A DNA stretch of 64,000 bases from Eutrigla gurnardus (lineage: Eukaryota > Chordata > Actinopteri > Perciformes > Triglidae): positions 25,655,383 to 25,719,382 of the forward strand of contig OY741275.1 in the NCBI GenBank assembly GCA_963514095.1, given 5' to 3'. Made by a program: the position numbers and the translations under genes. The notes below the pieces were generated by a model. The model had not been told where the DNA came from, searched no databases, and worked only from the letters and a program-made list of their open reading frames with translations. Of this stretch, positions 23,476 to 34,960 are shown piece after piece (positions within the stretch are counted from its first letter, which is position 1; each line of letters opens with the position of its first letter).

Positions 23476-24116
23476 TACAATATAAATCTGTTTACATGCG
23501 ATGAAAACACATTTGAGTGTCAAAGAATTAAAAAAAATGAAATTCCCCATAAACTGCATAAGTTTAGTTGACTATAATTCTCTTTATGATATTTTCCTGT
23601 TCTGAGAGGCGTTCGGGGGGATCCAGCCCACCATAAACAACTCTCAGCGGACCTCCACCCCACGAGTGATGAATAGTGCCAGTCGGAAGATAAATAAATA
23701 AATAAAAAATCCCAGCTTTAACGCTCATGACCAGATTTTCACAGGGACTTTTTTTTTTTTTTTGAGCAACTTCAATTTGGTAGTAACACTATCCACCTTG
23801 TAAAAATGAACACCCTCTCCAACAGCACAAGTGAGAAATGGGATAGTTTTTCCCACTGAGTTCCCAGATGTAGGATTGCCATTGTGTTCATTCACACACA
23901 CACACACACACACACACCCTCGGTGTTAGCACCAAGACGGCACCCTCAGATAACGGCTCAGGAAAAACAAGAGTGTAATGTGGACGAGGTGGCAGCGTGA
24001 AGCTTGTTTGTACTAGAATAACCCTCCGAAAGCACAAATCTGTCTTCTCGTGTTGCATCTCAGAAACCATTGTCCTTAATAAATATTTGAGTTCCCAGGA
24101 TGTTCTTAATGATGGA

Positions 24117-24154
<38 letters not shown>

Positions 24155-24518
24155 GCGGAGCAGAGTACATCTGCAGAGGTAAGGAAACAGGCTGTTAGCA
24201 CACACAGCTTTGACAACTCCATCAGGCCGGTCTCAAGGTAGCCGTCAATCACAGCCAATCATCTCATCCCTCAGCGCTGCGAGGACCCTCTCTCCAGTCG
24301 CTACCACATGACAGGCCCCTACAGCTCTATTTACCCATGCACGCCACACCCGCGCCCACGGCTTCGTAATTAGAAAAAAACGGGGGGCAGATGGGTAAAA
24401 AAAAAAGGCCACAAGTTTGGATACAAAAGCGAAGTGAATGGTGTCTTTCCACCGGCGATGATTGGGGCGTTTGGAGAGTAGCACTCCGGTTTAGGGGAGT
24501 GTGTGTGTGTGTGTGTGT
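23476..24518. other. Intergenic sequence, nothing recognised
   Basis: T-run at 23750-23763, CA tract at 23893-23918, GT tracts at 24119-24148 and 24501-24518. Confidence 0.6.
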
Positions 24519-24519
24519 G

Positions 24520-26330
24520 GCGTTTTTCGTGACTTTTTTTGACAAACTATGACTTTTTTCGTGACCTTTTCGATATCCTATGACTTTTTTCATGACATTT
24601 TCCGTGACCTTTTTTGATAAATGACATTTTTCGTGACTTTTTTTGATAAACTATATAATGATTTTTTCGTGACTTTTTCCGTGACCTTTTTCGATATACT
24701 ACTTTTTTCGTGACTTTTTTCGATATACTATATAATGACTTTTTTGACAAACTATGACTTTTTCGTGACTTTTTTCGATAAACTATATTATTTTTTCGTG
24801 ACTTTTTCCGAGACCTTTTTCGATATATGACTTTTTCGTGACCTTTTTCGATATATGACTTTTTTCGTGACTTTTTCCGACAAACTATATGACATTTTTC
24901 GTGACTTTTTTTGATAAACTATATAATGATTTTTTTCGTGACTTTTTCCGTGACCTTTTTCGATATATGACTTTTTTCGTGACTTTTTTCGATATACTAT
25001 ATAATGACTTTTTTGACATACTATGACTTTTTCGTGACCTTTTTCATGACTTTTTTTGATAAACTATATAATTTTTTCGTGACTTTTTTCGAGACCTTTT
25101 TCGATATATGACTTTTTCGTGACCTTTTTCGATATATTACTTTTTTCGTGAATTTTTCCGACAAACTATATGACATTTTTCGTGACTTTTTTTGATAAAC
25201 TATATAATGATTTTTTTCGTGACTTTTTCCGTGACCTTTTTCGATATATTACTTTTTTCGTGACTTTTTTCGATATACTATACAATTACTTTTTTGACAT
25301 ACTATGACTTTTTCGTGACTTTTTTTGATAAACTATATCATTTTTTCGTGACTTTTTCCGAGACCTTTTTCGATATATGACTTTTTCGTGACCTTTTTCG
25401 ATATATGACTTTTTTCGTGACTTTTTCCGACAAACTATATGACATTTTTCGTGACTTTTTTTGATAAACTATATAATGATTTTTTCGTGACTTTTTCCGT
25501 GACCTTTTTCGATATGACTTTTTTCGTGACTTTTTTCGATATACTATATAATTACTTTTTTGACATACTATGACTTTTTCGTGACTTTTTTCATGACTTT
25601 TTTTGATAAACTATATAATTTTTTCGTGACTTTTTTCGAGACCTTTTTCGATATATGACTTTTTCGTGACCTTTTTCGATATATTACTTTTTTCGTGAAT
25701 TTTTCCGACAAACTATATGACATTTTTCGTGACTTTTTTTGATAAACTATATAATGATTTTTTTCGTGACTTTTTCCGTGACCTTTTTCGATATATTACT
25801 TTTTTCGTGACTTTTTTCGATAAACTATACAATTACTTTTTTGACATACTATGACTTTTTCGTGACTTTTTTCGTGACTTTTTTTGATAAACTATATCAT
25901 TTTTTCGTGACTTTTTCCGAGACCTTTTTCGATATATGACTTTTTCGTGACCTTTTTCGATATATTACTTTTTTCGTGACTTTTTCCGACAAACTATATG
26001 ACATTTTTCGTGACTTTTTTTGATAAACTATATAATGATTTTTTTCGTGACTTTTTCCGACAAACTATATGACATTTTTCGTGACTTTTTTTGATAAACT
26101 ATATAATGATTTTTTCGTGACTTTTTCCGAGACCTTTTTCGATATATGACTTTTTTCGTGACTTTTTCCGACAAACTATATGACATTTTTCGTGACTTTT
26201 TTTGATAAAGTATATAATGATTTTTTTGTGACTTTTTTCGTGACTTTTTTCGATATACTATACAATGACTTTTTTCAGATTTTTTTGACAAACTATAATA
26301 TTACTATTTTTTAGATACTATATTTTGCCT
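24520..26330 (-). repeat. TTTTTCGTGAC satellite array with about 275-bp higher-order period
   Basis: About 1.8 kb built from the words CGTGACTTTTT, CGATATACTATATAATGA and GATAAACTATATAATG. The marker CAAACTATATGAC recurs at about 24881, 25162, 25431, 25709 and 25990, giving spacings of 269 to 281 bases (higher-order repeat), then at about 26061 and 26172. The strand is given as minus because on that strand the array follows the tRNA-like head at 26380-26465. Confidence 0.9.
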
Positions 26331-26379
26331 TTTTAATTCCTTTTACGAAACACTATACTATTCATTTTTTAACAGAAGG

Positions 26380-26465
26380 AACTCAAACATGGACTTGAAA
26401 CAACAACCCTCCTTGAACCAACTGTGAGGGACCCGTGCTAACCACTACATCACCGTGTAGAACGG
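26380..26465 (-). mobile_element. tRNA-derived SINE-like head 1
   Basis: On the minus strand, a box A-like GTAGTGGTTAGCAC (26436-26449) is followed by a box B-like TTGTTTCAAGTCC (26391-26403), then the TTTTTCGTGAC satellite. The order and spacing are those of RNA polymerase III tRNA-type promoters. It is too degenerate for a tRNA gene. Confidence 0.6.
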
Positions 26466-26535
26466 TGCCTTTTCACTGGCGACATTGAAGAAGGCCCTTC
26501 ATTGAAAAGCATTCACTCTCCAATTTAGGGGACAA

Positions 26536-26552
26536 TGTGTGTGTATGTGTGT

Positions 26553-26586
<34 letters not shown>
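26536..26586. repeat. (GT)n microsatellite
   Basis: Interrupted GT tract followed by a GGGGAGGGGGGG run. Confidence 0.9.
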
Positions 26587-26589
<3 letters not shown>

Positions 26590-26599
26590 GAGGGGGGGT

Positions 26600-27110
26600 G
26601 TTGATTTGCAAGACTCATTTTCAGCTATCTATAATTAGATTAATGTGGCGATGGGCATAGCACAAAGCCAAACGCTCCACTTCCATCCCAGAAAGCATAT
26701 GAATGAGGGAGCGAACACATCTCTCCATTCCAGGCAGAGGAAGTGGCGGTGTGAGTGTTTAGCATACCCTTTTATGACGGCGAGAGATGCTTAATTGTGC
26801 CGCATTACCTCTAAACTGTTTTGCTTGTTGTATTAATCACTGTGCTAATTGATGCAGAAATAAAAAAAATTGTTGCCACAGGCAAAGAAAGGGAGCGAAG
26901 CCGGAGTCAGGGACGGCGGATGAAAGATTATCGCGGTGAACATATGGAGATGGCACTTTGCTTTGAAAACGACTGCTCTATATGCCCACCAGCGCCACGC
27001 GGGATGATGCTGCCAGCAGCGGTGGCGCCGTCTCCTAATGTAAGCTTTATCCAGGATGAAATAAAGCATGAGGGCAGGTTTGTCTGCATATTTAACAGCA
27101 GACAATAAAC
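26600..27110. promoter_or_regulatory. Candidate enhancer-like island between two satellite arrays
   Basis: The strongest-looking regulatory block of the desert. Homeodomain and paired/bicoid-type words are dense: TAATTAGATTAATG (26632-26645), TTAATCACTGTGCTAATTGA (26833-26852), CTTAATTGTGCC and TTTTATGACGGC. It is complex and low in repeats. No domain is seen in the ORFs that cross it. Function is inferred. Confidence 0.4.
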
Positions 27111-27464
27111 AGGTTTTGTTATGTGATAATCTGGATGTCGCTGAATAAATGAATAAAAAACACACAAGATCTTGATTATGTATTGAATGTTGTCTGATTT
27201 GGAAAGACTGTTCGGTTCAATCACGCTTTTTTATTATTGACACAGTGCCTTGCTCATGTGCACTGTGGAACAGATAAGTTTAATGCACATGAAAACCGTC
27301 CTGCAATTTTTTAATGGGTTTTTTCGTGACATGTCATAGTATAATATTACTTTTTTAATAATAATACCATACAATGACTCTTACATCATGCTAGACTGAC
27401 TTTTCTATGACTTTTGTTATATTATAGTATCATATGTTGGAAATAAATCATAGAAACATGTAGT
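27111..27464. other. Unique sequence passing into degenerate satellite words
   Basis: From 27315 the words TTTTTTCGTGACATGTCATA and CATAGTATAATATTAC show decayed satellite. Earlier bases are unique, with no gene seen. Confidence 0.55.
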
Positions 27465-27545
27465 ATGAGTGGTCTAGTTGTTAGCATGGTTGCCTCTCAG
27501 TCACAAGGTTGTGGGTTCAAGTCCAGGTTTAGGTTCCTTCTATCA
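27465..27545 (+). mobile_element. tRNA-derived SINE-like head 2
   Basis: Box A-like GGTCTAGTTGTTAGC (27471-27485) and box B-like GGTTCAAGTCC (27514-27524), about 30 bases apart, then AGGTTCCTTCT as in head 1. The satellite follows on the same strand. Confidence 0.65.
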
Positions 27546-27559
27546 AAAATATTTATATT

Positions 27560-28100
27560 GTACACAAACAATGACATAGCCATAGCTGATAAAAAGTCAT
27601 GAAAAAGGTCATAATATAAAGTAACAAAAATGCGTAGTATAGCGTGTCAAAGAAAGGTCGTAGTATGTCGAAGAAAAGTCATTTTATAGTAGGTTGGAAA
27701 AAAGTCACAAAAGTCATAGTATAAAATGTCAATAAAAAGTCTTAGTATATATAGCATGTGGAAAAGTCACGTAAAAAATAAAAGTATAGCATGTCGAGAA
27801 AAGTCACAAAAAGATAAAAGTATAGAATTTGGAAAAGAGTCACAGAAAAATTATAGTATAGTATGACAAAAAATATGAAAAGAAAGTCATGGTATAGTAT
27901 GTCGAAAAAAGTCCAGAAAAAAAATTAAGTATAGTATGTCGAAAAAAGTCCAGAAAAAAAATTAATTATAGTATGTCGAAAAAAGTCACGAAAAAAATTA
28001 AGTATAGTATGTTGAAAAAAGTCACGGTATAAAATGCCAATGAAAAGTCATATGGAAGAAAGTTGTAGAAAGCATTCTCAATGACTTTTCGTGACTTTTA
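27560..28100 (+). repeat. AGTCACGAAAAAA satellite array (mirror of the 24.5-26.3 kb array)
   Basis: Words AAAAAAGTCACG, TATAGTATGTCG and AAAAGTCATAGTATA recur. At 27890-28020 the unit TATAGTATGTCGAAAAAAGTC repeats every 37 bases. It is the reverse complement of the words in 24520-26330. Confidence 0.85.
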
Positions 28101-28104
28101 TTAT

Positions 28105-28200
28105 CATGTTTTAAAGAAGGATCCCAAACCTGGTCTTTAACCCATGACCTTTCAACTGCAATGTGACAGTACTGACCACCACACTACCATGACAAACCTG
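28105..28200 (-). mobile_element. tRNA-derived SINE-like head 3
   Basis: On the minus strand, box A-like GTGTGGTGGTCAGTAC (28169-28184) and box B-like GGGTTAAAGACC (28132-28143) are followed by GGATCCTTCTTTAAA. It faces back into the array at 27560-28100. Confidence 0.55.
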
Positions 28201-28299
28201 CTGTCAGTCCTCTATATTATGATTTCGACATGCTAAACTACGACTTTTATAAATTCTCATTCTAATGCAATCTTTTTCTAAACACCATGAATCTGATCC

Positions 28300-28870
28300 C
28301 GCTTGAAGTCACGACGACGTCGTTCCTTTCTCTGTCACGTTTGTGTTGCAGACCTTTTTCAGAGCATCTTGAATGTGAATTCCCAGCGTTTCTGTGAGTC
28401 AGCCGGTGAATGTGCAGGTGGGAGTCGGCAGCACAGAGGACTTAATGTGCGGCTGTACGCTTCACCGCTCCACTAGCCTCCAATGTGAAAAGGGGATAAA
28501 CAGAGCCGGCCATTTAAAAGGGACCACGAGTCCATAAGGAGCGGCCAGTGAATGAAGAGATTGAGTGCGAGCTCCGGAGGCCCTCACCAGCGGACCATGC
28601 CGCCCGCCCTCCAGACCCGCTGTGTTTTTGTATGCAGATTCCTCTTGTCAGACTTCATTTATTCAAAAGGCAGTTATCTGAGAGTGCAGCGTTATGAGAC
28701 AAAAATAGTGGCATTCACATTCGTCTTGAGAAAACATTTGGGAATGCTAATTCCATGAGAACGGCCGTTGATGTGCTCGTGTTTGCGTAAGAATCCGATT
28801 CCGGCGGTTTTCGCAGACAGGCGGGCAGTGATTCGCTGAAGGGCTCAAGAGTCTAAATACTCTTTTTTTA
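28300..28870. promoter_or_regulatory. Candidate conserved non-coding island
   Basis: Complex sequence including CAGACTTCATTTATTCAAAA, GGGAATGCTAATTCCATGAG and GCAGCGTTATGAGAC. The reading frame from 28552 lacks any recognised domain. Low-confidence regulatory inference. Confidence 0.25.
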
Positions 28871-31043
28871 TATCGCCAGGAACATTTTGACGCCTAGTAG
28901 CCGCAAAAAATAAAAAATCCATATATATTTTTAGGGGTCTTTAGATCATCTTCATACAACTGCAGCTTTGTTTATCGACATAGATGTCCACGGTGATGAT
29001 GATGATGATGACAAAATCGCCCGCCCTCAACGAAGAGACGACAAATCTCCACCGCGGCGCCTCAGTCTTCCTTCTCTCTCTCTCTTATCTGTTTGTTTGT
29101 CTCTCTCCCCCCCTCCCTCGCCTTTCTCTCGCTCTGCACAGGTGGTAGGAGTCTGTCTCATTCCTCTTTGTTCCCCTCCAATTGCTCTGATCGGGAAGCT
29201 GTTGATGATGATGATGGTGGTGCTGGCCCTCCATTGATTCGCTGTGGCCCCCTCGTCGCCAGTTCACAGCAGATGACACTCTCCCTTTGGCTTTAATTAG
29301 AGCTGCCCCCATCTTCTTCTTCTTCTTCTCCTTCTTCTCCATCTTTTTCTTCTTCTTCTTCTTCTTCTTGAAAACTCCAGGAAATAGCCTGCACCCACCC
29401 ACTGTGGCTCCTATTTAGAAAGCCTCCACTATAAAGCTGCTCAACAAAGAGCTTCTGCTTCTTGTTCTATTAATAAATAAAAACACCACACGCTGTTTTC
29501 CAGCGTATAGATATGATGTAGCCATTACAGAACTGCAGTACACACGTTATTATTATTCTGATCCCCAGCAGCATAATCATAATAAAACAGCTATTAAACT
29601 GGTGGGTGATGCATTTGTGTTTGTCTTAATATCACCCACGAGGCATCCCCCCCCCCTGCAGGAGATACAGGGGCCTCATCTCACCATCTGTCCCAGACCA
29701 GCCCCTCCAAACCTGGGTGGGAGTGGAGGAGAGTGGACGGAGAGAGTCCATGGTCTGGAGTACGAGGGGGGGGCTATTATCTCAGTGGTCATGGGTCCTT
29801 GCACATATTTCACGGTTTGCCCCGGGGGTGTCTCCTCGTCAGCTATTAGCGGGCCCAGATTCATTTAAAGCACTTGTGGGTCACTTGGTGTCTGCGTGGT
29901 AGTCTAACACTGCTTAAAAAAAAAAAAAAAAAAAATGTGATGCGATCCGACGGCCGACACCGAACAGTTTGAGGTTTGGTACGACTCACAGGATTTATCG
30001 TCTCTTCTCTGAGTGGAGACAGGAAGCCACCGACCGAGACGCCGCCATTCAAGCTGGAGGTCGTCCTTCATGTGCTGTTAGCCGGGCGGTCATCGTGACC
30101 TTTCACCCCTCCATCGCAGACCGGCCGATCAGACCAAAGTGACATGTAGTGATTCCTGCACAGAGACACTAATCTTACTCGTTTTGTACGTTTTCAAATG
30201 AATGTACTTCACTTGGAATTATCCATCACTTTTTTTTCTTCTTATTGCAACAAAATAAAGGAGCTTGTGAATGAAGACAGCATCAGTGTTGTTCCTTCAT
30301 TGAATTGCATCTCCAGGTGACGTGGTGGTTTTTATATTTGTGAATATGAATCGGTTTGAAATCCTAAATAAATCCTTCAAATGAATATTGTTTGCTTCGG
30401 GCTTCTGTTTGCTTTTTCCTTTTCCCAAAAATGTCTGCAGTGACAGTGTGTGCTCCATAGCTCTGACAGCTTTGAGTGGCAGCAGAGGGGGCGGGGCTTA
30501 GCGATGGGTCACAGGGTCCAACACCTTGAACACGAGTCACGTCCTCTCAGCTGCTGTTTAGTTGTTTCACTTCCTGACCTTGGCTTATAGCTAATTAATC
30601 ATTTTCCTTATTTCGTCTTTTCTCCTTATTTTCTTTCGTCTTTTACATTTCTTTTCTTTTTTTACTTCCACAAGCAAACAGACAATGAGCTGACAACAGC
30701 AGTGCAAAACAGAGCCAAGCAGAAATGTAACTTTTCAGCAGACGTGTTCTTAATTTGTATTTCAGGCGTGACGAGACTGTTAATGAGTTTCACAGCGGAG
30801 CTTTCTTCCTTTGTCTTTGGCCATTTTGGTTAAAAAACGACTGATTCATGATCACAACATCAAACACATCAGAACGTATGAAAACAATATATCATACATA
30901 CACAGCAATGATGAAATAATAATAACATATACTAGTATAATATAAATCACCTCCTCCTGCTAACGAGTTTAACGAGCTCGATGCTATCTCTGGTCCTTCA
31001 GCGAGGGCCAATAAAGATTCTGTGGTTAAAGATATTCCTTACT

Positions 31044-31045
<2 letters not shown>
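28871..31045. other. Intergenic sequence with simple repeats
   Basis: (GAT)n at 28995-29010, (CTT)n at 29313-29369, A-run at 29917-29935. 29660-29880 is complex and open in several frames but carries no known domain. Confidence 0.55.

Positions 31046-31136
<91 letters not shown>
31046..31136. repeat. (CA)n microsatellite
   Basis: About 90 bases of CA with one CG interruption. A GT tract follows at 31301-31328. Confidence 0.97.
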
Positions 31137-31138
<2 letters not shown>

Positions 31139-32195
31139 TTTCAAAGCCTGTGCCCACGTAGGGAATGTGCAGATACTAAAATGCACATGCTTCACTGCAT
31201 GCTTGCAGACAAGCACGTAATCAATGCATTCGTACAGCAGGGCTGACCAGTGGGGGGGCATGACCTGCCAGGTGACCCATGTATGTCTCCACTAGTGCCA
31301 GTGTGTGTGTGTGTGTGTGTGTGTGTGTCTATTAGAGTGAAAGTCAGCTGTTCATCCATGCGAGTACAGTATATTTCAGTTTACAAGTTCAAAGGGGAAC
31401 GCAGCGGCGCTACACCAGCAGCAACATGTGCTCGTTGCTACGGACACCGATGGTTCTGGTTCTTCATCCCCCCCCCCCCCCCCCCCTGAATGACAGTAGT
31501 ACAGATGCGGACTGGAAGTCCTGCCATAAAGCCAATCAGGGGAGTCGTCGTTGGGGTCCTCGTAAATCTCCCCCGCTCCGCAGGGTTACTGGGAGGTCTG
31601 GGAAGTGAAGAGTTCCCACTTATTATTCTTAGGAAACCCCAGACAGCCTCCCCGTGAACTCGGGTCACGCGAGGTCGCGACCTTGGGACGATCGTCATTG
31701 TTGTTTCCGTAACTATGGCGATGTGAGATTCACCGCCTCCTCCGCGTATAACAGAGGGCGTTTAGCCTTTGTGAATACGACGTGTTTGAGCTGGAAGAAT
31801 GTAATAAATCAATCATATTAATTATCCTTACTTCACCAGACAATTCAAGCTTAGTTAAAACTGTTATTATAGATCATTATTTTTGCCCTTCTGATAAGCT
31901 GTCAGACAGAACATCGAGGGGAGATCGGGGTCTCCTGAGGCTGTTCCAGATCCAGAGGGAGGGGACTTCAGGCCTTCATACTGTGTGTGTCTGAGACCGG
32001 AGGAACCAATTACCAAACTGTATCAAAGGCCCAAAACACTCATCATCATACCAGAAGAACCTGCTTCTACTTCTATTTATATTTGAATACGAGACTTTCA
32101 AATACAAACAGAAGTACAAGCATTAATAAAAGACAGATAAAGTCCACCTTTAACCTCTAGCGCTTTAAAAAAACCAAAAAGTTTCCCTTAAAGCC
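31137..32195. other. Intergenic sequence, nothing recognised
   Basis: C-run of about 17 at 31470-31486. No gene is recognised. Confidence 0.6.
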
Positions 32196-32199
32196 ACCC

Positions 32200-32480
32200 A
32201 AAAGCGTCTTTTTATGACTTCTGTTCCACTTCTCGTTCCTCTAACAGCCATATAGGCCATGCCAAATGTGCCCAGAAAATAAGCCTGGCCTCCCCACCGT
32301 CTCTGAGATTGCCCACCCAGGAGTCTGGCACACGCCACAGCGAGCAGGAGGCCCTCTGGATTACAGTAATACACACTATCTCATAATGGAAAGCTGCCTT
32401 GCACATTTCCCTCTCCCCCGCTCTCTCCCTCCGCCCTCATTGTCCACGACGACTCACAATCAGGATGCCAGACTGAGATT
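32200..32480. promoter_or_regulatory. Candidate conserved non-coding island
   Basis: Complex, repeat-free until the TC-rich patch at 32410-32435: GCCATATAGGCCATGCCAAA, GGATTACAGTAATACACACT and CTCATAATGGAAAGCTGCC. No domain-bearing frame. Confidence 0.3.
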
Positions 32481-32610
32481 GCACCCGTTAGCATGTGTGA
32501 GTCCCCTTTTTCTTTTCTTTTTACTGAGCACGGCTTAGAGGTAAAAGATGAATAAAATAAAATACCATATACGTATAACTATGTCATGACATAAGAGGTC
32601 TTCAGCCCTC

Positions 32611-32706
32611 AAGGCCTACAGAGACCCGGTGGAGGGACCCCCAAGGCCTACAGAGACCTGGTGGAGGGACCCCCAAGGCCTACAGAGACCCGGTGGAGGG
32701 ACCCCC
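32611..32706. repeat. 32-bp minisatellite, three units
   Basis: Units begin AAGGCCTACAGAGACC at 32611, 32643 and 32675 and end GGTGGAGGGACCCCC. Only one substitution (CCGG versus CTGG) separates them. Confidence 0.95.
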
Positions 32707-34020
32707 TATTTCATATCATATAATGTTCCTTATTAAAGAGGCCAATAATAATGTGAAGTGCAGCCTATAGAGTATAACAGTACTTTGTAATGATGGATGG
32801 ATACGATGTTAAGCCATTTAAATAATAATTGTTCTATTTTTGCATTTCTACATCAGAATTTCTCAGCATAATATTAAACAGGAAGATTTATATTTTCTAA
32901 ATATAGGTGGTATTCATGTACGGGTGACGAAAATAAAAAGAAAAGAAGATCCAGATCAAATCATTACGGGGACCCTCCTAGGGGTCCGGGACCCCCAGGT
33001 TAAACATCTCTGCTGTCAAATAACCCAACAAAATATGAAAAAACCTTGAACCCTCAGACGCGGATGAGCCTGATTAATTTCAGGCAGCGGGGGTCAAGGG
33101 GTCACGAGGAAACAATGGCACAGACATATTTAACCCAGAGATACTAAGCATGGTTAAATAAACAGTCTGAAGCCGCCCCCCCTTGTTTGGACCCGCCACA
33201 CTCCTGATAAACTCCACTTTCCCTCTCACCCCGTAATCACCAGGAGGCTGTAATTAATGGGGGGGGTGACCCCCGGTACTGCAGGGCGGTGGAGAGGAAA
33301 GCCAAACAACGTTGAAAGCCATTAAAGGGGAAGGTTGAGGGGGCTTTGTTAGCCACCCAGTCTGGCTAACAAAGGTGCAGGTGGGTCGGGGGGGCAGAGG
33401 TGCACTCTGGTTTAGAGTTAGACCACCAGGTTACCACAGACTGTACGTAATTACACCGCAGAGGTTACTCAGTCCGCTTAGTGGCTCGCCGAGCGACCCC
33501 GCTCGCCGAGTGCACGCTAATCACGCCCAACAATAGGGCCATGTGTGCCTCCGAGCATTGTGGGAGGAGCCGAAGGTGGACCGGCAAGACCGCCCCCCCC
33601 CCCCCCCCCAAACCACGCGTGTTTCAAAAGGACACAAAAGCTGAAGGAGGCGGCGAGGACAGGGCCGAGAAAGGTAGACAGACGGCCTCGCTAAATAAAA
33701 GTTGCAGCCCGGCGTTCCAAGCGTGTATTTATCGGGGCGGTTCTGGGGATCCAGGCGGATACAGTGACACTTAGGACCGGCGTGGACCAGATGCTCCCTC
33801 GATACAGGGACAAAGAGGATTTGAAGACATTAACAAAAACCACAGAGTCTCAAATATCCACGTTATTAAAATGTTAGTGCTCACTGCTCCGATATTGTGT
33901 TTCAGTAATACGTCCTTAAATGTCGGGCTGAGGATAAAGAAAAGAGGGAATAAAGGAGGTGACACCTGTGACCGGATTAGATACAGACCTGGAGAAAGCT
34001 TGACTTTTATCACTGAAGAT
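32707..34020. other. Intergenic sequence, nothing recognised
   Basis: The GGTCCGGGACCCCCAGGTTA phrase at about 32983-33002 echoes fish repeat ends. C-run at 33593-33610. No gene is recognised. Confidence 0.55.
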
Positions 34021-34039
34021 GACGCTTGAAACTGAACTT

Positions 34040-34527
34040 CTAACTGCTTACAAAAAGTCGCAAAGTTGCGAGTTTATTACGATGCTAGCTACCTTCCCAT
34101 GAATGTACGTTTATTTTTCTAATGAATCATCCCAACGTGTGACACCGCGCCTTAGGGTGATGATGTTGATGTTTTTTATTGTTTTTTATTTATATGAGGA
34201 CAAATTGTTATCTTATGGGTGTTTATTGATCGGGGCAGTTGGGCTAAGATGCTAACGGTAGCTTTCAATCATAGCAACGGCAAACATCTGGTGAACATGC
34301 AACATGTTAACTTCCTCAGTGAAACAACATAAACGGCGGTTGTTAGCACCGTAACAAGGTAGCTAATCTGCACGTTTTTATAAAGTAGCAATTTAAGTTA
34401 AGCAACTTGTTTATATATCGGCTATATTTCTTTTAAACTCGCAAATTTGCAACTTTTTTTCTCGTAATATTGCCCCCTCTCTCGGCTCCATTTTATTTTT
34501 TTCCTACATACCTGATACGCCGTCGAC
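34040..34527 (-). mobile_element. MITE-like family M, copy 2
   Basis: AAAAGTCGCAAAGTTGCGAG begins it. The inverse of the M core follows (GGGTGTTTATTGATCGGGGC, GCTAACGGTAGCTTTCA), with the end GGCTCCATTTTATTTTTTTC and ACGCCGTCG. No coding frame. Confidence 0.8.
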
Positions 34528-34689
34528 AGACAGACGCTGGTTTGGGTAAAAAGTTTCCCCGTTAAAGTGTTGCATCTGTCACAAATGAATAATTAAAATA
34601 TCTAAATATTGGCAGCCAAGTCCATATCGGTGTGTTCTGTGTGTTAAAGGTCTTTGACAGCTCTCTCGTGTGATATATACACATCGCTA

Positions 34690-34960
34690 ACAAGCCAATC
34701 AGGCCTGCCAACAGAAGCAGTGGAAGCACAGAGAGCCATTAAGAGGCCGGGCTGCAGCTACAAAAACAAAACCCCTCTATCCACCTGAGACCAAGAGGGG
34801 ACAGGATGCCGAGGCTACTTATAGCAAACCCCAAACCAAAGCCACAAGAATAGCAGGAAAAACACGAGTCGGTACGGGAGCCGCCGGCGAGGCCTTTTGA
34901 AGTGCGCCACCTCCAAACTATTCTGATTCGCCCAAACCCCACACAGCATCTTTGAAGGCT
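34690..34960. promoter_or_regulatory. Candidate conserved non-coding island
   Basis: Complex sequence with AAGCCAATCAGGCCTGCC, GAGAGCCATTAAGAGGCCGG and GGCTACTTATAGCAAACC. No coding signature recognised. Confidence 0.25.

Noticed and set aside
26028..26291. Lys/Ser-rich 87-residue frame on the minus strand
   Set aside because: It is a translation of the TTTTTCGTGAC satellite, not a protein gene.
27465..27545. Functional tRNA gene
   Set aside because: Box A and box B words are present, but no complete cloverleaf with acceptor stem or anticodon arm can be drawn. It is a tRNA-derived repeat head.
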